A stretch of 64,000 bases of DNA from Modicisalibacter muralis. Lineage in GTDB: Bacteria; Pseudomonadota; Gammaproteobacteria; Pseudomonadales; Halomonadaceae. Position numbers and translations under genes: made by a program. Where the stretch lies: the NCBI RefSeq assembly GCF_900102945.1, contig NZ_FNGI01000001.1:682001-746000 (forward strand), given 5' to 3'. The notes under the pieces were generated by a model that saw nothing but the letters and a program-made list of their open reading frames with translations, was not told the DNA's origin and ran no database searches. Shown here in pieces: positions 57,689 through 64,000 of this stretch; position 1 is the first letter of the stretch; every line of letters begins with the position of its first letter.

Positions 57689-58342
57689 TCAATCGCTAGG
57701 CGACAGCGGGGTCAAGCGATCCACGCGATACAGCTGTGGTACCTGGTCGAGGCCCTCGGTGGTGCAATCCAGGTTGGTGACGCGGCCGTCGCTCAGGCCA
57801 TAGACCCAGCCGTGCACCGCCAGCGGCTGGCCGCGTAGCCAGGCGCGTTGAATGATCTTGGTGCGACACAGATTGGCGACCTGGGCCTTGACGTTCAGCT
57901 CGCAGGTTCGATCGATTTGTTCCTCGAGTGGCAAGTCGGCCAAGGCCTGGCGGTGCTGGCTGTAAAGCTCGCGTACCGAGTGCAGCCAATAATCGACGAT
58001 ACCGCATTCGCCGCCGGTGATCGCTGCTCTGACGCCGCCGCAGCCATAATGCCCGACAATCATGATGTGCTTGATCTTGAGCACGTCGACCGCGTATTGC
58101 ACCACCGACAGCGCATTCATGTCGTTGTGATGCACGATGTTGGCGATGTTGCGGTGAACGAAGACCTCGCCGGGAGGCAAATCGATGATCTGGTTGGCGG
58201 GCACACGGCTATCCGAGCAGCCTATCCATAGATAATCGGGGCTTTGCTGTTGGGAGAGGCGCGAGAAGAATTCCGGATCGCGTTCGCGAATAGCGTCGGA
58301 CCATAGACGGTTCTGTTCTAGCAGGGTATCGATATCGTTCAT
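57689..58342 (-). CDS. can: Carbonic anhydrase, beta class
   Basis: A 217-residue zinc enzyme that interconverts CO2 and bicarbonate. The zinc ligands are visible in CSDSRVP (Cys and Asp) and HYGCGGV (His and Cys). HWNAY-like HGWVYGLSDG is near the C-terminus. The whole chain follows E. coli Can closely in length and order. The start at 58342 opens MNDIDTLLEQNRLW; the frame continues upstream to 58696 without family sequence. The gene lies 56 bases after the lyase gene on the same strand and could be co-transcribed. Confidence 0.95.
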   Translation of the reverse strand: MNDIDTLLEQNRLWSDAIRERDPEFFSRLSQQQSPDYLWIGCSDSRVPANQIIDLPPGEVFVHRNIANIVHHNDMNALSVVQYAVDVLKIKHIMIVGHYGCGGVRAAITGGECGIVDYWLHSVRELYSQHRQALADLPLEEQIDRTCELNVKAQVANLCRTKIIQRAWLRGQPLAVHGWVYGLSDGRVTNLDCTTEGLDQVPQLYRVDRLTPLSPSD

Positions 58343-58398
58343 TAGGTTGCCGTTAGACCTTTGTCGTGCATGAATTTTTACTCTTGAGGCCGCTCGGG

Positions 58399-59334
58399 TC
58401 AAGCCAGCCGTTCCCGTGGCACCTGGCGCAGGTGGCTCGCAACCTGCCCACCAGGCAGGGTAGCGATCGCATCGGCGGCGTCGAGCAGTTTCGTGAGATC
58501 GATGCCGGTATTGACTTGCCCGCCATTCAGCGCATAAACCAGATCCTCGGTGGCGGTGTTGCCAGTGGCGCCGGGAGCGAACGGGCAACCGCCCAGGCCG
58601 GCGGTGGCCGCATCCAATGCCGTGGCGCCATGGTGGATCGCGAACAGGGCGTTGGCCACACCCATGCCGTAAGTATCGTGGCCATGGAAGGCCCACCCGA
58701 GCCGGGAATGATCATGGCGTTCGCGCAGCCGGGTGAAATGCTCGGCCACCTGGTAGGGTGTGGCGCGGCCAGTGGTATCGCAGAGCGCGATTTCGAGCTC
58801 GAGGCCTTGGCAAATATCCCGCGCCTGTTCCAGCACCGCATCGACCTGTTGCCAGCTTATATGCCCCTCGTAAGGGCAATCGAAACTCGTGCCCAGGTCG
58901 AGCCGCAGACGGGTGCCACCTCGTTCACGCAGTCGCTCGGCGATGGTCTTCAGGTTCGAGAGCGACTCGGCGACGCTCTGGCGCACGTTGCTCTGGTTAT
59001 GCGATTGCGATACCGAGACCACGAACACCAGCTCGCGGATGCCGCTAGCTAACGCCAGTTCCGCGCCCTTGAGGTTGGGTACCAGCGCCGAAAAGCGCAT
59101 ATCCGGGCAGCGGCCGATGAAGTGCCGGACGATCTCGCCGATGTCGGCCATCTGCGGTATTGCCCTGGGGCTGACGAAGGAGCCGATTTCCAGGCGTGTG
59201 ACGCCCGCATCGATCAGGGCCTGAATACAGCGAATCTTGTCGGCGGTGGGCAGAGGAGCGCGAATCGACTGAAAGCCATCGCGAGGCGCAACCTCGACGA
59301 TATCCACGTGAGTCGGTGGGTTAAGCGGGATCAT
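58399..59334 (-). CDS. Hydroxymethylglutaryl-CoA lyase-family protein
   Basis: A 311-residue TIM-barrel lyase. The catalytic set of HMG-CoA lyases is present: Arg18 and Asp19 (APRDGF), Glu49, His217 and His219 (FHGHDTYG), Cys250 and Asn259 in the glycine-rich loop GLGGCPFAPGATGNTATED. The usual PRDGLQNE block reads PRDGFQSI, marking a side branch of the family. It should cleave a 3-hydroxy-3-methylacyl-CoA to acetyl-CoA and a keto product. It lies 50 bases after the TRAP genes and in the same orientation as a CoA-transferase, which could supply its thioester substrate. The true substrate may be HMG-CoA, citramalyl-CoA or a relative. Confidence 0.85.
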   Translation of the reverse strand: MIPLNPPTHVDIVEVAPRDGFQSIRAPLPTADKIRCIQALIDAGVTRLEIGSFVSPRAIPQMADIGEIVRHFIGRCPDMRFSALVPNLKGAELALASGIRELVFVVSVSQSHNQSNVRQSVAESLSNLKTIAERLRERGGTRLRLDLGTSFDCPYEGHISWQQVDAVLEQARDICQGLELEIALCDTTGRATPYQVAEHFTRLRERHDHSRLGWAFHGHDTYGMGVANALFAIHHGATALDAATAGLGGCPFAPGATGNTATEDLVYALNGGQVNTGIDLTKLLDAADAIATLPGGQVASHLRQVPRERLA

Positions 59335-59384
59335 GGTTTGGTTACCTTGTTCATCTAACCGAGCTTATCCAGCCGAGTTCAAGC

Positions 59385-59921
59385 TCATGGCTCAGGGTTT
59401 TCGTCATTGGCGTTGTCCCTCTGTATGGTGGGGCGGGCTAGCTGATGACAAGTGCTCAGGGTATCGATCAAAAATTGCAGGGCGAGCGCGCCGAAACCCA
59501 CCGGGATCAACGCATAGGGGTAGACCATCGGCGTGCCGAAGGCACTCGACACCCGCTCGCCATATTCCCAGGCCTTGAAGGCCATCAGCCCGCCACGCCA
59601 TACCAGGATGCCGCAAAACAGCACCCCGAGCAGGCCGGCAGCGATCCCGAGCAACGCCTGGAAGCGTATCGGCAGCTTGTTCCTGAAGAAGGTGATGCGA
59701 ATATGTGCGTCGTGGCGCTGGGCCTCGGCGGCACTGACCACCGCCATGTAAACGAGCAGGAAAGAGTTGATCTCCAGGCTCCAACTTGTCGGTGCGGAAA
59801 AGGTGTAGCGCATGAGGGTGTCGTAGAAGATAGTCAGCATCATGAATGCCAACACGACTATCGAGGACCAGCGCAGGACGGCCATCAGGCCGTTCCAGCC
59901 GCGCATCGCGAAAAGAGTCAC
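59385..59921 (-). CDS. TRAP transporter small membrane subunit (DctQ-like)
   Basis: A 178-residue protein with four hydrophobic helices (about residues 15-37, 50-70, 88-110 and 130-150). It has the family block TSWSLEINSFLLVYMAVVSAAEAQRHDAHIRI. It forms the membrane complex with the DctM-like protein. It lies 14 bases after the binding-protein gene. The C-terminal tail is polar and acidic. Confidence 0.9.
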   Translation of the reverse strand: MTLFAMRGWNGLMAVLRWSSIVVLAFMMLTIFYDTLMRYTFSAPTSWSLEINSFLLVYMAVVSAAEAQRHDAHIRITFFRNKLPIRFQALLGIAAGLLGVLFCGILVWRGGLMAFKAWEYGERVSSAFGTPMVYPYALIPVGFGALALQFLIDTLSTCHQLARPTIQRDNANDENPEP

Positions 59922-59935
59922 GGCAGCAACCCTCC

Positions 59936-60982
59936 TCAGGCCTTGCCAAGTGCCAGGGCGATGGCGCGTTCACCGACATCCTCGCCGACCGTTGATTTCC
60001 AGTGCTCCCATACCGCATGGCTGCTTTCATTGAAGGCGGCGACATCGGCTTCGCTGGGTTCGAGAATCTCGACGCCGGCTTCCTGCACACGCGGCCAGTA
60101 CTTATTAGGGTAGATGTCATTGTTACAGTGGCTGGCGAAGTTGTCGTTGTACCACTGCGCCGCGCCCTGCATGACTTCCTTGACGCTGCCATCGAGTGAA
60201 TCCCAGCGATCGCGCAGCATGAATGGCGCCACGGTGAACCCGGTCATCGGCAGTCGGTAGCAGATGCCAAGCTGCTCATGCAGGCTGCGGCCGATAATCG
60301 TCGAGATATTGGCGACGGCGGCGTCCACGGTTCCACGCTGCAACGCCATGTAGGTTTCGGAAGAAGAAATGCGCACGGCGGCGATGTCGTAGGGCTCGAG
60401 CGCCTTGGTCGCCTCGAAACTAACCACGCGGACCTTTTTACCGCGGATATCTTCCAGCGAACGGATCGGGGTGGCTTCGGTGCTCCAGATGTACTCGGGC
60501 TGGAGAATGCCGCCACCGGCGGTCAGCATGTAGATATTCTCCTTGGCCAATTCCCTGTTGATCAGCTCGAGTAGCGGACTATCTTGACCGATCCGCTCCG
60601 GGTTGCGATACAGCTCGCCGACGACACCGGGCAGTCCGGTAATGCCGAGAATCGGCAATGAGCGGGTAATGTAAGAGGTGGTATGAAACATGAAGTCGAT
60701 ACTACCGGCGCGTAGCGCGGGCAATTGCTCATCGGCCTTGAGCAACTGCCCGGAGTGGTAGTAGTCGACTGCGACGGCATCGCCGCCATTGTTCTTGAGA
60801 TAGTCGATGAAGCCGTTCGAGCCGTAGCTCAGCGCCTCGTACGAGGGCGGGATATAGCTCACCCCGGTAAACGTTGTCGCGGCCATGGCGCGGCGCGAGA
60901 AGAGGCTGTGACCACCGAGCAGGGCAGCACCGGCGGCGGCATAGGTTCCATGTTTGAGTAGTTCACGACGACTGACTGGCAT
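59936..60982 (-). CDS. TRAP transporter substrate-binding protein (DctP-like)
   Basis: A 348-residue periplasmic receptor. The N-terminus (SRRELLKHG, then a weakly hydrophobic stretch to about residue 34, ending RRAMA) looks like a twin-arginine signal, so export may be in folded form. The mature protein has DctP-type blocks including PALRAGSIDFMFHTTSY, EDIRGKKVRVVSFEATK and YMALQRGTVDAAVANIS. Neighbouring CoA-transferase and HMG-CoA lyase genes suggest a branched C5-C6 dicarboxylate or similar acid as ligand; this is inference. Confidence 0.9.
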   Translation of the reverse strand: MPVSRRELLKHGTYAAAGAALLGGHSLFSRRAMAATTFTGVSYIPPSYEALSYGSNGFIDYLKNNGGDAVAVDYYHSGQLLKADEQLPALRAGSIDFMFHTTSYITRSLPILGITGLPGVVGELYRNPERIGQDSPLLELINRELAKENIYMLTAGGGILQPEYIWSTEATPIRSLEDIRGKKVRVVSFEATKALEPYDIAAVRISSSETYMALQRGTVDAAVANISTIIGRSLHEQLGICYRLPMTGFTVAPFMLRDRWDSLDGSVKEVMQGAAQWYNDNFASHCNNDIYPNKYWPRVQEAGVEILEPSEADVAAFNESSHAVWEHWKSTVGEDVGERAIALALGKA

Positions 60983-61047
60983 GATGAGTCTCCTTGCGTT
61001 GTTGTTGTGTTGCTAAGTCCACTTGCGACGCTATCGTCATCCAGGGC

Positions 61048-62337
61048 TTACATCAGACCCGGTAACCACAGGCTGAGGCTTGGAAACAGCACGAACAGCA
61101 TCAGCACCAGAAACTGCACGGCCACGAAGGGCAGTGCACTGCGAATGATCTCCTCGATCGACAATTGCGGGCATACGCCATGCAGGGCGTAAAGGTTCAA
61201 CCCTACCGGTGGCGTGACTACGGCGATCTCGAGATTCAGCACCAGCACGATGCCGAACCATAACGGGTCGTAGCCGAGCGCCTCGACCAACGGCAGCAAC
61301 ACCGGCGTGGTGACCACGATCAACGACACGGCATCGACGATCATCCCCAGCAGCACCAGCAGCACCATCACCGCAACCAGAATTGCCCAGGCCGGTAATG
61401 CGCTGGCGGTCAGCATTTCGGTGAGAAGCTGTGGCACGCGCATCAGGTTGAGGTAGTCGCCGAAAATCTTGGCGCAACCGATGATCAGCAGGATGACGCC
61501 GCTGATGCGCGCCGTGGAACCGAGGATTCCGAACAGCTTGCTCCACGAAAGCGAGCGAAACACCAGCGTGGCGATCAGCAGGGCGCCGATAGCGCCGATA
61601 CTGGCTGCTTCGCTGGGCGTGGCCAGCCCGGTGTAGATCGACCCCAGCACGGCCAGCACCAATAGTGCGGCATGCCAGATATTCGCCAGACTGACGAAGC
61701 GCTCCCTCCAGGTGAAATGTTGTGTCGCTGCCGGCGCTTCCTCCGGATGCAGCCGAACGCGCAGGTAGATGTACAGCGACAAGGCCAGCGCCAGCACGAT
61801 GCCTGGCACGATACCGCCGATGAACAGGTCGGCGACCGAGACGCTGGAAACCGCGCCGTAGATGATGAACGGCACGCTGGGCGGGATCAGCATCGCCAAC
61901 GCGCCGGCACTGACTACCGAGCCGGCGGCCAATGAACGGCTGTAGCCGCGCTCGAGCATCTGTGGCACGGCGATCGAGCCCACCGCCGCGACGCCGGCCA
62001 GACTAACCCCGGAAACCGCGCCGAACATCGCCGAGGCGCCCACCGAGGAGATCGCCAGGCTGCCGCGCAACCAATTGAGCCAGCGCACCGCGGCTTGAAA
62101 CAGGCTGGCGCCTACCGGGGTGGCGCTGAGCAAATTACCCATCAGGATGAACAGCGGCAGGGCGATCAGCTCGAAGCTATTGAGCTGGCCGAACAGCGAC
62201 GAGGGCGCAAAGAAAAACGCCATCGCGCCTCTATCCATATACAGGCCAAGCAGGCCGGACAGCCCCAGCGCCAGAAAGATCGGGAAGCCGAAGCCGATCA
62301 GAGCGATCAGCGTGACAAGAACGAGAGCGGGTTCCAT
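61048..62337 (-). CDS. TRAP transporter large membrane subunit (DctM-like)
   Basis: A 429-residue polytopic protein with about 12 hydrophobic segments. Family blocks include SAMFGAVSGVSLAGVAAVGSIAVPQMLERGY, AGALAMLIPPSVPFIIYGA and VTPPVGLNLYALHG. It uses the sodium gradient to move substrate delivered by DctP. The order CoA-transferase, dctM, dctP, dctQ, lyase on one strand with short gaps (14, 65, 14 and 50 bases) suggests one operon. Confidence 0.92.
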   Translation of the reverse strand: MEPALVLVTLIALIGFGFPIFLALGLSGLLGLYMDRGAMAFFFAPSSLFGQLNSFELIALPLFILMGNLLSATPVGASLFQAAVRWLNWLRGSLAISSVGASAMFGAVSGVSLAGVAAVGSIAVPQMLERGYSRSLAAGSVVSAGALAMLIPPSVPFIIYGAVSSVSVADLFIGGIVPGIVLALALSLYIYLRVRLHPEEAPAATQHFTWRERFVSLANIWHAALLVLAVLGSIYTGLATPSEAASIGAIGALLIATLVFRSLSWSKLFGILGSTARISGVILLIIGCAKIFGDYLNLMRVPQLLTEMLTASALPAWAILVAVMVLLVLLGMIVDAVSLIVVTTPVLLPLVEALGYDPLWFGIVLVLNLEIAVVTPPVGLNLYALHGVCPQLSIEEIIRSALPFVAVQFLVLMLFVLFPSLSLWLPGLM

Positions 62338-62351
62338 GACAAGGCCTCTCC

Positions 62352-63566
62352 CTAGATCACGGCCGAGTCACGCAGCTCGATGAGTTGCGTGTCATCGAAG
62401 CCGAGCCAATGCTTCAGGATGTCATCCGTATGCTCACCCAGAGCAGGCCCCACATGGCGTATTTGCCCCGGCGTTTGTGCCAATCGAGGGAAAACGTTTT
62501 GCATCGGCAACGGTTTGCCATGCCGGTCTGGCACGGCGACGATCGATTCACGAGCCTTGAAGTGCGGGTCATCGAGCATGTCCGAGGCGCGATAGACCAA
62601 CCCGGCGGGAACCCCGGCCTCGGCCAGCCAATCGACGATGTCCTGGGCATCGTGTTGCCGTGTCCAGGCCGCCACCTGATCGTCGATGGCTAGTTGGTTT
62701 TCGCCGCGCGCGCGGTGGGTGGCGTAATCGGGATGATCGGCCAGGGTAGGTTGGCCCATGACCGTGCATAGTCGCCTGAAGACGCTGTCCTGGTTGGCGC
62801 CGATGATCACATCGCGGCCATCGCCGGCCGGGTAGGCATTGGAAGGGGCGATCTTGGGCAGAAAGCTGCCGCTGCGTTCACGCACCTTGCCGGTACGTTC
62901 ATATTCCGGTATCAGGCTTTCCATCATCGCCAGCACCGACTCGAAGATGGCGCTGTCGACGATCTGTCCCTGACCGGTTCGCTCGCGCTGATGGAGTGCC
63001 ACCAGCGCGCCCATGGCACCATGCAGGCCCGCCAGGGTATCGCCCAGCGAGATACCCACGCGAACCGGCGGACGATCCGGGTAGCCGCTGATGTAGCGCA
63101 GCCCACCCATCGCCTCGCATACCGAAGCGAAGCCGGCACGCGATGAATAAGGGCCGTCCTGGCCGAACCCGGTGACGCGAACCATGATCAGCCCGGGATT
63201 GTCTCGAGACAGCGTGTCATAGCCCAGCCCCCAGCGCTCCATGGTGCCGGGGCGAAAGTTCTCGATAAGAATATCGGCCTGCGCGGCCAATTCGCGCAAT
63301 ATGGCCTGGCCGCGCGGCTGGCGCAGATCCAGCGTTAGCGACTGCTTGTTGCGACCGATGACATTCCACCACACGGGCTCGCCGCTGGAATCCGCCTCAC
63401 CCCATTGGCGCATGGCGTCGCCCTTGCCCGGGGGTTCGATCTTGATCACCTCGGCGCCGAAATCGGCAAGCACCTGACCGCAATAAGGCCCGGCGATCAA
63501 CTGGCCGAGTTCGAGGACCTTGAGATCGTTCAGCGGTGTTTGGGGGAATGGCATGCTCTGGGACAT
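62352..63566 (-). CDS. Family III CoA-transferase (CaiB/BaiF, SUGCT-like)
   Basis: A 404-residue family III CoA-transferase. The N-terminal block is LKVLELGQLIAGPYCGQVLADFGAEVIKIEPP. The catalytic Asp is D176 in GISLGDTLAGLHG, and TGQGQIVDSAIFES follows. The wording resembles succinate-hydroxymethylglutarate CoA-transferase (SUGCT) and its bacterial relatives. These move CoA from succinyl-CoA to free dicarboxylates including glutarate and 3-hydroxy-3-methylglutarate. The start at 63566 has AAGGAAA upstream. Located 14 bases before the TRAP genes. It likely activates the imported acid for the lyase at 58399. Confidence 0.88.
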   Translation of the reverse strand: MSQSMPFPQTPLNDLKVLELGQLIAGPYCGQVLADFGAEVIKIEPPGKGDAMRQWGEADSSGEPVWWNVIGRNKQSLTLDLRQPRGQAILRELAAQADILIENFRPGTMERWGLGYDTLSRDNPGLIMVRVTGFGQDGPYSSRAGFASVCEAMGGLRYISGYPDRPPVRVGISLGDTLAGLHGAMGALVALHQRERTGQGQIVDSAIFESVLAMMESLIPEYERTGKVRERSGSFLPKIAPSNAYPAGDGRDVIIGANQDSVFRRLCTVMGQPTLADHPDYATHRARGENQLAIDDQVAAWTRQHDAQDIVDWLAEAGVPAGLVYRASDMLDDPHFKARESIVAVPDRHGKPLPMQNVFPRLAQTPGQIRHVGPALGEHTDDILKHWLGFDDTQLIELRDSAVI

Positions 63567-63616
63567 TATTGTTGTGTTTCCTTCGGTTATGCGTGAAAGC
63601 GCGACTCGCGCCCAGG

Positions 63617-64000
63617 TCAGTTGGGTATTTCTCGCGATGCTTCGGGCATCGACTCCGGAAAGCTCGCATGCAAGTCGCGCGCGGCAAGCAGGTGCGAACG
63701 CATCACGCTTTCCGCCCATTCCGGGCTGTCGGCCTCGATCGCCTGCAGGATCTCCCGGTGGTGGTGCATGCTGCGGCGCAAGTGGGTAGCATCGTAGTTG
63801 GCGAAGTTGCGTCGTATCACCGAGGTACGTACCACGCCGTCGAGTAGCGCTGTCAGGCGCTGATTGCCGCTCGCGCTGATCAGCTCTCGGTGGAATTCAT
63901 GATTGAGTGCGGCGAGTTCATTGCATGCTTCCGGATCTATCGAGCTTTCCGTCAAGGTTTCCATTTGCGTGGCCAATGTCTTGAGATAGGCCAGCCGCCC
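63617..64000 (-). CDS. GntR-family regulator with FCD domain, C-terminal part
   Basis: Open to the right edge; 127 residues are visible. This is an FCD (FadR C-terminal) ligand-binding domain: ELAALNHEFHRELISASGN, DGVVRTSVIRRNFANYD and SMHHHREILQAIEADSPEWAESVMRSHL carry the conserved Asp/His metal and ligand positions. The N-terminal winged helix lies outside the window. It precedes the CoA-transferase/TRAP/lyase genes by 50 bases on the same strand and probably senses the imported acid or its CoA ester, as GntR regulators in such clusters usually do. Confidence 0.88.
   Translation of the reverse strand, partial: GRLAYLKTLATQMETLTESSIDPEACNELAALNHEFHRELISASGNQRLTALLDGVVRTSVIRRNFANYDATHLRRSMHHHREILQAIEADSPEWAESVMRSHLLAARDLHASFPESMPEASREIPN

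Overview
The window is about 62-65% GC by eye and almost completely coding. It looks like chromosome from a moderately halophilic gammaproteobacterium, most likely Halomonadaceae (Halomonas, Salinicola or a relative). The basis is gene content and order: aspS-ruvCAB-ybgC-tolQRAB-pal-cpoB, a Pseudomonas-like yciK/mupP/ubiG/MTA-deaminase/mtnA group, acidic proteins, and many TRAP and ABC importers. I see no tRNA, rRNA, CRISPR array, prophage or intact insertion sequence. The genus is inference.

Layout. 1-4.1 kb: end of a TatD-type nuclease, ygfZ, a small HMA-like protein, an OsmC protein and uvrB. 4.5-9.4 kb: a complete branched-chain amino acid ABC operon (binding protein, livH, livM, livG, livF). 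9.5-22.4 kb: metabolic genes, namely a PoxB-like ThDP enzyme, class I fumarase, cardiolipin synthase, a HypT-type LysR regulator, NadM-Nudix, YihY, an amino acid dehydrogenase, acylphosphatase, and a nucleoside hydrolase/ribokinase/2-hydroxyacid dehydrogenase run. 22.4-33.2 kb: fmdB-like gene, aspS, ruvCAB, the Tol-Pal operon and a YciK-type SDR. 33.2-39.4 kb: mupP, ubiG and MTA deaminase facing away from mtnA, galU and a UDP-glucose dehydrogenase-like gene. 39.4-47.7 kb: a MITE-like insertion, sodB, a coiled-coil membrane protein, tamA and tamB. 47.7-58.3 kb: msrA, a YheT-like hydrolase, prolidase, a LysR regulator, a five-gene peptide ABC importer and carbonic anhydrase. 58.4-64 kb: HMG-CoA lyase-like gene, TRAP transporter, family III CoA-transferase and a GntR/FCD regulator cut by the window edge.

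How the genes work together. Several blocks read as import-plus-use modules: peptide importer with prolidase; TRAP importer with CoA-transferase and lyase (import, activate, cleave); nucleoside hydrolase with ribokinase. Tol-Pal, TamAB, MupP, GalU and cardiolipin synthase serve the envelope.

The most interesting points are: the galU-linked UDP-glucose dehydrogenase homologue, which has lost its catalytic cysteine and dinucleotide-binding glycines; the acyl-CoA cleavage cassette at the right edge; a short leader ORF with a strong ribosome binding site ending 3 nt before tamA; a ten-residue motif shared by the extra segments of TamA and TamB; and a 158-bp MITE-like element lying directly against a stop codon.
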